In this document: piece by piece, positions 7,032 through 13,045 of the stretch
How positions within the stretch are numbered: position 1 is the first letter of the stretch
Layout: each line of letters starts with the position of its first letter
From: DASPKS01 sp035628035
Lineage (GTDB): Bacteria; Bacteroidota; Rhodothermia; Rhodothermales; Rubricoccaceae
Direction: 5' to 3'
Length of the DNA: 13,045 nt
Assembly: GCA_035628035.1 (NCBI GenBank)
Contig: DASPKS010000231.1
Span: 1-13,045 of the forward strand
Translations under genes and position numbers: made by a program
Notes under the pieces: generated by a model
The model's input: the letters and a program-made list of their open reading frames with translations, nothing else
What the model was told of the DNA's origin: nothing
Databases searched by the model: none

Positions 7032-9158
7032 ATGCGCAGCCTCCTTCTTCTGGTGCTCGTCGGGCTCGCCGCGCCGGCGCGCGCGCAGGCTGACCCGAGC
7101 CCCCACTCGGAGGCCTCGCTCATCGCCGCCGTCGCCAGCGTCCAGCCGGGGCAGCCCTTCGACGTGGCGCTGCGCCTTCAGATGGACGAGGGGTGGCACA
7201 GCTACTGGCAGAACCCCGGCGACTCCGGGATGCGGACGAAGATCACGTGGTCGCTTCCGGCCGGGTTCGCCGCCGGGCCCATCCGGTGGCCGTACCCCTC
7301 GCGCATCGAGGTGGAGCCGTTCACGAGCTATGGCTACCACGACGAGGTGCTGCTCCTCACGGAGATCACCCCTCCTGCAAACCTTCCGCTGAACCAGCCC
7401 CTTACGCTCCGTGCGCGTGCCGAGTGGCTGATCTGCGAGGAGGTGTGCCTCCCGGCGGAGCAGGCCGTCACGCTCACGCTGCCGGTGCGCGCGGGTGCGC
7501 CCGCCCCCAGCGCGGAGGCCGGCGCCCTCGCAGCGGCGCAGTCAGACGTGCCGGTGCCCGTGGAAGGGTGGGGGCTCCGCGCGGAAGGGACTGACGCCGG
7601 CTACGCGCTCCACCTCACGCCGCCCCCCGGCTGGACCGGCTCGCTCGACGATGCCCTCTTCTTCGCCGCCGACTCCGCCGTGATCGAGCACGCGCCGAAA
7701 CCGGCCTTCGTGACGAGCGGGAACGAGGCACGTCTGGACCTCCCGATCTCCACGTTCGCCACCGAGCCAACGACGCGCCTGCGCGGCGTGCTCGTCGCGG
7801 CCGAGGGGAATGTGTGGGACGCCGCGGGCCGCGTGCGCGCGATGGAAGTAGACGTTCCAGTGGAGGGCGTTTCGCTCGCGGCGTCGGCCGAGCCCGCGCG
7901 CGGATCGCTCTCGCTGCTCCTCGCCCTCGCGTTCGCGTTCCTGGGCGGGCTGATCCTCAACCTGATGCCGTGCGTCTTCCCGATACTCTCCATCAAGATC
8001 CTCGGGTTCGCTGGAGGAAGAGAAACCGAGCGGGCAACGCTCCGCACGCATGGGCTGGCCTTCGGGGCGGGTGTGATCCTTTCTTTCCTGGCGCTGGCCG
8101 GGCTGCTCCTCGCGCTCCGTGCTGGGGGTGCCCAGCTCGGGTGGGGCTTCCAGCTCCAGAGCCCCTGGCTCGTCGGCGGGCTGGCGCTCCTGATGTTCGC
8201 GCTCGGGCTCAGCCTCGCGGGCGTGTTCGAGGTTGGGCTTGGGCTGGCCGGCGCCACGGCGCGGCTCGACCGGCGTGAGGGGGCCGGCGGCGCGTTCCTC
8301 AGCGGCATCCTCGCCACGCTCGTCGCCACGCCCTGCACGGCGCCGTTCATGGGGGCCGCGCTCGGGTGGGCGCTCGCACAGCCGGCTGCCGCTGCGCTCG
8401 CGGTGTTCCTCGTGCTCGGGCTCGGGATGGCGCTCCCCTACGTGCTCCTTTCGCTCTTCCCGGCGTGGCTGAGGAGGCTCCCCAAGCCGGGCCCGTGGAT
8501 GGAGACCCTCAAGCAGGCCCTCGCCTTTCCGATGTTCCTCACGGTCGTCTGGCTCGTGTGGGTGTTCGGGCAGCAGACCGGGATGGATGGCGTGGCCTTT
8601 CTCCTCGTGGCCATGACGACGCTCGCCCTCGGCGCGTGGGTCTACGGCCGCTGGGGGCACCAGGCCGCCACCCAGCGCGGTCGCGTCGTCGCGCGCGGGC
8701 TGGCGCTGGCCGCCCTCCTCGGCGCGGCCCTCGCGCTCGGCGCAGGCACGCAGCGCGCCGCCGCGGCCTCGACGGGTACTCGCGCCGACGGCTGGGAGGC
8801 GTACGACGAGGCGGCGGTGCAGGCGCTGGTCGCCCAGGGCCGCCCCGTGTTCGTGGACTTCACCGCCGCGTGGTGCCTCACCTGCCAGGTGAACAAGCGC
8901 GTCGCCCTCCACGACGAGGCCGTCGAGGCGGCGTTCGAGGCGAAGGGCGTCACGCCCTTCGAGGCCGACTGGACGCGGCGCGACCCGGCCATCACGGCGG
9001 CCCTCGCGCGGTTCGGCCGGAGCGGCGTGCCGGTCTACGTGCTCTACCCCGGCGGCGACACCGCGCCGGTGCTGCTCCCCGAGGTGCTCACCCCCAGCAT
9101 CCTTCTTGACGCGCTCGACCGCCTCCCGGATGCGGTGGCGTCTACCCAGGCCCCCTAG
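7032..9158 (+). CDS. dsbD: Protein-disulfide reductase, DsbD/ScsB family (full length)
   Basis: 708 residues. It carries electrons from cytoplasmic thioredoxin through the inner membrane to periplasmic thiols. Residues 1-19 are a signal peptide ending Ala-Arg-Ala-Gln, which favours the ATG at 7032 over one at 7011. The N-terminal periplasmic domain (about 25-260) has Asp-Glu-Gly-Trp-His-Ser-Tyr-Trp and the Cys135-x3-Cys139 pair in a CEEVCLP motif typical of ScsB-like proteins. The membrane domain (about 290-560) has Cys314 in NLMPCVFPILS and Cys435 in ATPCTAPFMG. The C-terminal thioredoxin domain (about 590-708) has Trp-Cys-Leu-Thr-Cys with Cys615 and Cys618. I count exactly these six cysteines, matching the three redox pairs of the family. 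The stop is 29 bases before the downstream redoxin, so they are probably co-transcribed. The N-terminal domain is closer to ScsB than to classic E. coli DsbD. Very confident. Confidence 0.95.
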   Translation: MRSLLLLVLVGLAAPARAQADPSPHSEASLIAAVASVQPGQPFDVALRLQMDEGWHSYWQNPGDSGMRTKITWSLPAGFAAGPIRWPYPSRIEVEPFTSYGYHDEVLLLTEITPPANLPLNQPLTLRARAEWLICEEVCLPAEQAVTLTLPVRAGAPAPSAEAGALAAAQSDVPVPVEGWGLRAEGTDAGYALHLTPPPGWTGSLDDALFFAADSAVIEHAPKPAFVTSGNEARLDLPISTFATEPTTRLRGVLVAAEGNVWDAAGRVRAMEVDVPVEGVSLAASAEPARGSLSLLLALAFAFLGGLILNLMPCVFPILSIKILGFAGGRETERATLRTHGLAFGAGVILSFLALAGLLLALRAGGAQLGWGFQLQSPWLVGGLALLMFALGLSLAGVFEVGLGLAGATARLDRREGAGGAFLSGILATLVATPCTAPFMGAALGWALAQPAAAALAVFLVLGLGMALPYVLLSLFPAWLRRLPKPGPWMETLKQALAFPMFLTVVWLVWVFGQQTGMDGVAFLLVAMTTLALGAWVYGRWGHQAATQRGRVVARGLALAALLGAALALGAGTQRAAAASTGTRADGWEAYDEAAVQALVAQGRPVFVDFTAAWCLTCQVNKRVALHDEAVEAAFEAKGVTPFEADWTRRDPAITAALARFGRSGVPVYVLYPGGDTAPVLLPEVLTPSILLDALDRLPDAVASTQAP

Positions 9159-9187
9159 TTCTTCCTTCCCTGTCCTTCCCTACTCCC
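9159..9187 (+). promoter_or_regulatory. Pyrimidine-rich leader between dsbD and the redoxin gene
   Basis: This 29-base spacer is almost entirely C and T (two purines only), and no Shine-Dalgarno sequence precedes the ATG at 9188. Bacteroidota typically initiate without one, so this is consistent with the lineage. The short gap argues for co-transcription with dsbD. Confidence 0.4.
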
Positions 9188-9814
9188 ATGCGCACCGCTT
9201 CCCGCTTCGCCCTCCTCGGGCTCCTCACGCTCGGGCTCTCCGCCGCCGGCCCCGCTCCCTTCGAGAAGGCGCCGGACCCCGCGCCCGACTTCACGCTCAC
9301 CGACACGAACGGCCGCACGCACCGCCTCTCGCAGTATGCCGGGCGGTGGGTCGTCCTCGAATGGCTCAACTACGACTGCCCCTTCGTCGGGAAGCACTAC
9401 CGGGGGCGGAACATGCAGGCGCTCCAGGAGCGGTACACCGGGCAGGGCGTCGTGTGGCTCTCCATCGTCTCGTCGGCGCCCGGCGAGCAGGGGCACTTCC
9501 CGCCTGCTGAGATGAACCGCCGCACGACGCAGCACGGCGGCCGGCAGACGGCTGTGCTGATGGACCCGACAGGGACCGTCGGCCGGGCGTACGGCGCGCG
9601 GACGACGCCGCACATGTTCGTGGTCAACCCCCGCCGCGAGATCGTCTACAACGGCGCCATCGACAACCGGCCGTCGGCTGACCCCTCGTCGCTGAACGGG
9701 GCGACGAACTACGTGGCGCAGGCGCTCGCGGAGGCGATGGCCGGCCGCCCCGTCACGACGGCGCGCACGCAGCCCTACGGGTGCTCGGTGAAATACGCGC
9801 GCAACGCGGGCTGA
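9188..9814 (+). CDS. Exported thioredoxin-fold (redoxin/AhpC-TSA-like) protein with single active-site cysteine
   Basis: 208 residues. Residues 1-21 form a signal peptide without a lipobox, so it should be a soluble periplasmic protein. A-P-D-F-T-L-T-D (about residues 34-41) opens the redoxin fold. The active-site region is Trp-Leu-Asn-Tyr-Asp-Cys64-Pro-Phe-Val, where a thioredoxin would have CxxC; here the fourth position is Val, so there is only one cysteine. The cis-Pro loop is Thr-Thr-Pro-His-Met-Phe-Val-Val. A second cysteine, Cys199 in PYGCSVKY, lies near the C-terminus and could serve as the resolving partner. Proteins with this DCPFV...GCSVKY layout are widespread in Bacteroidota and Planctomycetes and are usually annotated only as redoxin or thioredoxin family. 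The gene follows dsbD by 29 bases, so DsbD is a plausible reductant (inference). The peroxiredoxin motif PxxxTxxC is absent. Family sure, reaction unknown. Confidence 0.85.
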   Translation: MRTASRFALLGLLTLGLSAAGPAPFEKAPDPAPDFTLTDTNGRTHRLSQYAGRWVVLEWLNYDCPFVGKHYRGRNMQALQERYTGQGVVWLSIVSSAPGEQGHFPPAEMNRRTTQHGGRQTAVLMDPTGTVGRAYGARTTPHMFVVNPRREIVYNGAIDNRPSADPSSLNGATNYVAQALAEAMAGRPVTTARTQPYGCSVKYARNAG

Positions 9815-9823
9815 ACGCGGTTT

Positions 9824-9883
9824 GCCCTCAACGTACGGAGGCCGGCGCGGCGATTCCCGCGCCGGCCTCCGTACGTTGAGGGC
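9824..9883. terminator. Perfect 27-bp inverted repeat, probable bidirectional terminator or transcript end
   Basis: Arms 9824-9850 and 9857-9883 are perfect reverse complements with a 6-base loop (9851-9856), a very stable GC-rich hairpin starting 9 bases after the redoxin stop. Each arm contains the self-complementary CGTACG and GCCGGC. No T-tract follows on either strand, so it is not a textbook intrinsic terminator; it may act with Rho, stabilise a 3' end, or serve as a binding site. It is the boundary between the dsbD unit and the sulfur unit. Confidence 0.6.
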
Positions 9884-9906
9884 CCATAGGAAGAAGGGAG
9901 GCGCGA

Positions 9907-9914
9907 CGTACCTT
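9907..9914 (+). promoter_or_regulatory. Candidate -7 element before the YeeE/DUF6691/MBL unit
   Basis: TACCTTAG matches the Bacteroidota -7 consensus TAnnTTTG except at one position and lies 27 bases before the ATG at 9941. The expected -33 TTTG-like element is not clear: the nearest TTG, in the right arm of the inverted repeat, is about 25 bases upstream, which is too far. It is offered only because a promoter is expected here. Confidence 0.25.
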
Positions 9915-9940
9915 AGTCCCGCTTCCCAGCGCCTCCTGCG

Positions 9941-10531
9941 ATGTTCGACTCCCCTCCCGGGACGCTCCCCTGGTACGTCGCCGGTCCGGTCATCGGGCTC
10001 GTCGTGCCCACGCTCGTCCTCATCGGCCGCAAGCGGTTCGGCATCTCATCGAGCTTCCGGCATATCTGCGCGGCTGGGTTGCCCGATAGCAGCCGTCTCA
10101 AACCCGCCTACCTTCGCTACGACTGGAGAGGGGAGGGGCTCTGGAATCTCACGTTCGTGCTGGGGATCCTCCTCGGCGCCGTCGCGGCTGTTGCACTATG
10201 GGGGATGCCTGAGCCGGGTCGCACGCTGAGCGAGGGGACGAGCGCGACGCTCGCGCGCCTGGGCCTCACCGACTTCTCGGGCTTCGTCCCGTCCCAGCTG
10301 ATCTCGTGGGAGGCGCTTGGCACGCCGGTCGGGTGGTTCTTCCTCGTCGGGGGCAGCTTCCTCGTGGGCTTCGGGGCGCGGTACGCCGACGGCTGCACGA
10401 GCGGCCACGCCATCACCGGGCTCTCGACCTTCCGTGCCCCCTCGCTGGTGGCCGTGCTCGGCTTCTTCGCGGGCGGGCTGCTCGCGACCCACGTCGTGCT
10501 CCCCCTCGTTCTTCCGCTGCTCCTCCGATGA
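9941..10531 (+). CDS. YeeE/YedE family sulfur-transport membrane protein, first half
   Basis: 196 residues with about four membrane helices (near 11-29, 66-88, 128-150 and 165-194). The diagnostic motif is Gly-Ala-Arg-Tyr-Ala-Asp-Gly-Cys152-Thr-Ser-Gly-His, the conserved cysteine loop of the YeeE/YedE (DUF395, TsuA-like) family. TsuA takes up thiosulfate through a pore lined by conserved cysteines. Characterised YeeE proteins are single chains of about 350 residues; here the function is split over this gene and the next, whose start codon overlaps this stop as ATGA. The rhodanese fusion downstream supports a sulfur substrate, but the exact one (thiosulfate, persulfide or other) is inferred. 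Family is confident. Confidence 0.9.
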   Translation: MFDSPPGTLPWYVAGPVIGLVVPTLVLIGRKRFGISSSFRHICAAGLPDSSRLKPAYLRYDWRGEGLWNLTFVLGILLGAVAAVALWGMPEPGRTLSEGTSATLARLGLTDFSGFVPSQLISWEALGTPVGWFFLVGGSFLVGFGARYADGCTSGHAITGLSTFRAPSLVAVLGFFAGGLLATHVVLPLVLPLLLR

Positions 10532-11037
10532 GTACGGCCCCCGCTGCTCCGCCCGCCCCGGCGCGTCGTGCTCCGGCGGGCGTCCCCCGTCCGGCCGCGC
10601 CGCCGCCAGCTCCTGCGGCCCCGTCGTCGGTGAAGGTGGGGCCGTACCTCGGCTACCTCGCCGTCGGCGCGGTGCTCGGCGCCGTGTTCGTGCAGAGCGA
10701 GGTGGCCTCGTGGTACCGCATCCAGGAGATGTTCCGGTTCGGGAGCTTCCACCTCTTCGGCATCATCGGCAGCGCCATCGTGGTGTCGGCCGCCTCGCTC
10801 GCGCTGCTCCGGTGGTGGGGGCGCCCGATCCCACAGGTCACGCAGCCTGACCCCGTCCGCCCGCGCTACGCCCTCGGGGGCACGGTCTTCGGGCTCGGGT
10901 GGGGGATCCTGGGGGCGTGCCCCGGGCCCATCTACGCACTCCTCGGCATGGGCATCACGTCGATGGTCGTGGCGCTGCTGAGCGCACTCACCGGCGCGTG
11001 GGCCTACGGCCTCCTCCAGGACCGCCTCCCGCACTGA
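10528..11037 (+). CDS. DUF6691 / YeeE-like membrane protein, second half
   Basis: 169 residues. The ATG at 10528 overlaps the preceding TGA (10529-10531), fixing the start and implying translational coupling. The frame continues upstream without a stop, but that stretch is only the antisense-frame shadow of the previous gene. Four membrane helices follow (near 40-58, 71-95, 112-137 and 140-162), with Gly-Ala-Cys131-Pro-Gly-Pro-Ile-Tyr as the conserved cysteine motif of this half. Residues 1-36 are a low-complexity stretch with 12 prolines and 12 alanines; I would expect this family to begin almost directly with the first helix. The product presumably pairs with the YeeE-like protein to make one transporter. 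Confident family call. Confidence 0.9.
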   Translation: MSTAPAAPPAPARRAPAGVPRPAAPPPAPAAPSSVKVGPYLGYLAVGAVLGAVFVQSEVASWYRIQEMFRFGSFHLFGIIGSAIVVSAASLALLRWWGRPIPQVTQPDPVRPRYALGGTVFGLGWGILGACPGPIYALLGMGITSMVVALLSALTGAWAYGLLQDRLPH

Positions 11038-11048
11038 CGGGCTCTGCC

Positions 11049-12482
11049 GTGATCCTCCGCCAGCTCACCGACCGCATCCTCGCGCAGCACGCCTACCTGA
11101 TTGGCTGCCGGAAGTCGCGCGAGGCCATCGTCATTGATCCCGAGCGCGACGTGGACCGCTACGTGGAGGCCGCCGCGCGGGAGCGGCTCCGCCTCGTGGC
11201 CGCCGCCGAGACCCACATCCACGCCGACTTCCTCTCGGGCGCGCGCGAGCTGGCTGAGCGGCACGGCGTGCGGCTCTACCTCTCAGCCGAGGGGGGGGCC
11301 GACTGGCAGTACCGCTGGGCGCAGGAGGGGCACTACGGCGTGACGCTCCTCCGCCACGGGGACACGTTCATGGTTGGCCGCCTTCGCTTCGAGGCGGTGC
11401 ACACGCCCGGCCACACGCCCGAGCACCTCTGCTACTTCGTGACCGACCTCGCCACTGCCGACGCTCCCATCGGGCTCGCCTCGGGCGACTTCGTGTTCGC
11501 CGGCGACGTGGGGCGGCCGGACCTCCTAGAGGCGGCGGCGGGGGAGGCGGGCGCGCAAGCCCCGTCGGCCCGGGCGCTCTACGGCTCCCTGCAGCACTTC
11601 CAGGCGTGGCCGGACTACCTCCAGGTGTGGCCCGGCCACGGCGCCGGCTCCGCCTGCGGTAAGGCGCTCGGCGACGTGCCCCAGACGACGGTCGGCTACG
11701 AGAAGCGGTTCAACCCCAGCGTCACGGCGGCGCTGCGCGAGGAGGACACCTTCGTCGAGGCCATCCTCGCCGGGCAGACCGAGCCGCCGCTCTACTTCGG
11801 CCGGATGAAGCGGCTCAACCGCGACGGCGTCCCGCTCCTCGGCGACGTGACGATGCCGCCCCGTCGCGCAGTGACTGAGGTCGTCGCCCGCCCAGGCGCC
11901 GTCGTGCTCGACACGCGCCCCGACCGCTCGGCGTTCATGCGGCGGCACGTGCCCGGTGCGCTCTACGCCCCGCTCGGCGGCTCCTTCGGCACCATCGTCG
12001 GCTCGCTCGTGCCCGACCCCGAGACGCCGCTCTTCCTCATCGTAGAGGAAGGGCAGGCCGAGGAGGCTGTCCGTGCCCTCGCGCGGATCGGCTACGACCA
12101 CGTGGAGGGGTACGTTACGCCGGAGGCGCAGGAGGCGTACTGGGCCGCCGGCGGCGAGGCCGACTCCATCGAGGAGATCGAGATCCTGGACCTGGAGGCG
12201 CGGCAGGAGGAGGGGGGCACCGTGGTGGACGTGCGCTACTCCGGGGAATACGCCGCAGGCCACGTGCCCGGCGCGGTCCTCGCGCCCTACACCCGCCTCC
12301 CCGAGCACCTCGCGGACCTGCCCGGCGACGGTCCTCTGCTCGTCCACTGCGGCGGGGGCACGCGGGCGGCGGCCGCCGTGTCGTACCTCGCGCGGGAGGG
12401 GCGCGACGTGGTGTACGTCAACGGGTCGTTTGCGCAGTGGGCGGCCTCAGCGCCAGAAGTCGCCACGGGGCAGGAAGCCTAG
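11049..12482 (+). CDS. Metallo-beta-lactamase fold protein with two rhodanese domains (ETHE1-like persulfide dioxygenase fusion)
   Basis: 477 residues from the GTG at 11049, 11 bases after the DUF6691 stop. Residues of about 1-225 are an MBL domain: Thr-His56-Ile-His58-Ala-Asp60-Phe-Leu-Ser-Gly, Gly-His122-Thr-Pro-Glu-His, Asp153 in FAGDVGRPDLL and His197 in WPGHGAGSACGK. By comparison with ETHE1 (ligands His79, His135, Asp154), His56, His122 and Asp153 are the predicted iron ligands; the His of the usual HADH motif is Phe61 here. A degenerate rhodanese (about 277-355) has no cysteine at the expected loop (Phe-Leu-Ile-Val-Glu-Glu-Gly). A second rhodanese (about 374-470) has Val-His-Cys434-Gly-Gly-Gly-Thr-Arg and should be active. 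Such proteins oxidise glutathione or other persulfides to sulfite and pass sulfane sulfur. Cytoplasmic, no signal peptide. The gene order with YeeE and DUF6691 is common in Bacteroidota. The reaction is inferred from family. Confidence 0.9.
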   Translation: MILRQLTDRILAQHAYLIGCRKSREAIVIDPERDVDRYVEAAARERLRLVAAAETHIHADFLSGARELAERHGVRLYLSAEGGADWQYRWAQEGHYGVTLLRHGDTFMVGRLRFEAVHTPGHTPEHLCYFVTDLATADAPIGLASGDFVFAGDVGRPDLLEAAAGEAGAQAPSARALYGSLQHFQAWPDYLQVWPGHGAGSACGKALGDVPQTTVGYEKRFNPSVTAALREEDTFVEAILAGQTEPPLYFGRMKRLNRDGVPLLGDVTMPPRRAVTEVVARPGAVVLDTRPDRSAFMRRHVPGALYAPLGGSFGTIVGSLVPDPETPLFLIVEEGQAEEAVRALARIGYDHVEGYVTPEAQEAYWAAGGEADSIEEIEILDLEARQEEGGTVVDVRYSGEYAAGHVPGAVLAPYTRLPEHLADLPGDGPLLVHCGGGTRAAAAVSYLAREGRDVVYVNGSFAQWAASAPEVATGQEA

Positions 12483-12519
12483 CAACAACGAAGCCCCCGG
12501 CTCGGAGGGAGCCAGGGGC
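12483..12519 (-). terminator. Intrinsic terminator downstream of tRNA-Gly
   Basis: On the minus strand, 11-nt arms GCCCCTGGCTC and GAGCCGGGGGC (plus-strand 12509-12519 and 12493-12503) pair with one G-T wobble around a 5-base loop. A T-rich run, TTCGTTGTTG, follows directly. It sits 7 bases beyond the encoded CCA end. It also lies just after the stop of the convergent MBL gene and might terminate that transcript as well, though the plus-strand tail has fewer T bases. Confidence 0.75.
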
Positions 12520-12526
12520 CTGTTCG

Positions 12527-12602
12527 TGGAGCGGAACACGGGACTCGAACCCGCGACCTCAACCTTGGCAAGGTTGCGCTCTACCAGCTGAGCTAGTTCC
12601 GC
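12527..12602 (-). tRNA. tRNA-Gly(GCC)
   Basis: 76 nt including an encoded CCA. All arms pair: acceptor GCGGAAC with GTTCCGC, D stem GCTC/GAGC, anticodon stem CAACC/GGTTG around loop TTGCCAA (anticodon GCC), T stem GCGGG/CCCGT (one G-T pair) with the TTCGAGT loop. Discriminator is T. GCC reads GGC and GGT, the glycine codons used most in this DNA. Promoter and terminator flank it closely, so it appears to be a one-gene unit. Confidence 0.97.
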
Positions 12603-12612
12603 GCGGAGCCCC

Positions 12613-12642
12613 AAGATACGGCCACCCTCGAAAGGGAGTCAA
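12613..12642 (-). promoter_or_regulatory. Promoter of tRNA-Gly
   Basis: On the minus strand TTGACT (plus coordinates 12637-12642) and TATCTT (12613-12618) are separated by 18 bases. The -35 box matches 5 of 6 consensus bases, the -10 box 4 of 6, and TATCTTGG also fits the Bacteroidota TAnnTTTG element at all but one position. A start about 6-7 bases on would begin nearly at the tRNA's first base. Confidence 0.6.
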
Positions 12643-12685
12643 CCGCGCGTGGACTGGGTCACGCCATCTTCAACCGGGCGTTTAC

Positions 12686-13045
12686 TCAGCGGACGAGGGT
12701 AAAACGGGCCGTTCGTGTCGTCCCATCTCGCCCTGCCTGCACGCGCACGAGGTAGGTGCCCGGGGGCCATCCCCGCGTGTCGAGCATGAGGCGGTGGGTG
12801 CCCGCTCCAAGGGAGCCTTCGTGCGCGAGCGCTACGCGGCGACCCAGCGTGTCGAACACCTCCGCCACAGTGGGTTGGGGGCGGTCCAGCGTCAGCGAGA
12901 GGGCGACATGATTCCGAGCAGGGTTGGCAGAGGCGAGGGTGAGGAGAACCGGCCGATCCGTGGCCCCAGGCTCGTTCGCATCACCGCAGACCCGGACCAA
13001 GCAGTCGTCGATGGTGACGACGTACACGTCGTTGCTGCCGGCGCT
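12686..13045 (-). CDS. C-terminal end of a T9SS type A sorted protein
   Basis: The minus-strand frame runs from the right edge to a TGA at 12686-12688, so at least 119 residues are visible and the N-terminus is missing. The last 85 or so residues are a type A sorting domain: SANPARNHVALSLTL, then VFDTLGRRVAL, the segment G-T-H-R-L-M-L-D-T, P-P-G-T-Y-L-V-R-V and a terminal FTLVR. This is the same layout as the sorting domain at 534-616 of the protein starting at 405. The part before it (Asp-Asp-Cys-Leu-Val-Arg-Val-Cys) carries two cysteines and looks like the end of a preceding domain. The substrate and main domain cannot be seen. Export by T9SS is inferred from the tail. Confidence 0.82.
   Translation of the reverse strand, partial: SAGSNDVYVVTIDDCLVRVCGDANEPGATDRPVLLTLASANPARNHVALSLTLDRPQPTVAEVFDTLGRRVALAHEGSLGAGTHRLMLDTRGWPPGTYLVRVQAGRDGTTRTARFTLVR

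Noticed and set aside
7542..8912. 456-residue minus-strand frame
   Set aside because: Antisense to dsbD, which has all expected catalytic motifs on the plus strand.
10899..11048. Upstream extension of the MBL-rhodanese frame
   Set aside because: It overlaps the DUF6691 gene out of frame; the MBL domain begins right at the GTG at 11049.
12527..12602. tRNA-Gly as integration site of a mobile element
   Set aside because: No integrase, no partial repeat of the tRNA 3' end, and the neighbours are housekeeping-like genes.
1..13045. CRISPR array, insertion sequence or rRNA gene
   Set aside because: No regularly spaced repeats, transposase, or rRNA-like conserved blocks were seen on reading either strand.

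Overview
The window is GC-rich, gene-dense bacterial DNA that most resembles Rhodothermota (order Rhodothermales; Salinibacter, Rubrivirga and Rubricoccus relatives). The grounds are: two proteins ending in type A type IX secretion (T9SS) sorting domains, heavy G+C, no Shine-Dalgarno sequence before any start, a Bacteroidota-style set of MBL-rhodanese, YeeE and DUF6691 genes, and a TamB homologue. The genus is inference, as there is no rRNA or marker gene here.

Layout, left to right. (1) The 3' end of a DinB-like metal-binding protein (+, cut by the window edge). (2) A secreted, propeller-like protein with an Ig-like Hydin/ASPM-type domain and a T9SS sorting tail (+). (3) A very large TamB-family envelope protein on the minus strand, converging on (2) with only 8 bases between the stop codons. 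(4) A divergent intergenic region of about 200 bases, then a two-gene thiol-redox unit (+): a full-length DsbD/ScsB-type reductase and, 29 bases on, an exported thioredoxin-fold protein with a single-cysteine active site. (5) A perfect 27-bp inverted repeat that separates this unit from the next. (6) A tight three-gene sulfur unit (+): YeeE/YedE half, DUF6691 half (ATGA overlap), and a metallo-beta-lactamase protein with two rhodanese domains (11-base gap). (7) A tRNA-Gly(GCC) gene on the minus strand with a clear promoter and terminator. (8) The 3' end of a second T9SS-sorted protein (minus strand, cut by the right edge).

How the genes may fit together: the YeeE and DUF6691 halves probably form one membrane channel for thiosulfate or a related sulfur compound, and the MBL-rhodanese protein would oxidise or transfer the persulfide sulfur in the cytoplasm. 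The upstream DsbD passes electrons from cytoplasmic thioredoxin to periplasmic thiols, with the redoxin as a likely partner. That places two sulfur and thiol systems side by side, although the large inverted repeat suggests separate transcripts. The families are all known. I see no wholly new system; the interest lies in the juxtaposition and in several family-atypical details. No mobile element, CRISPR array or rRNA gene was found.
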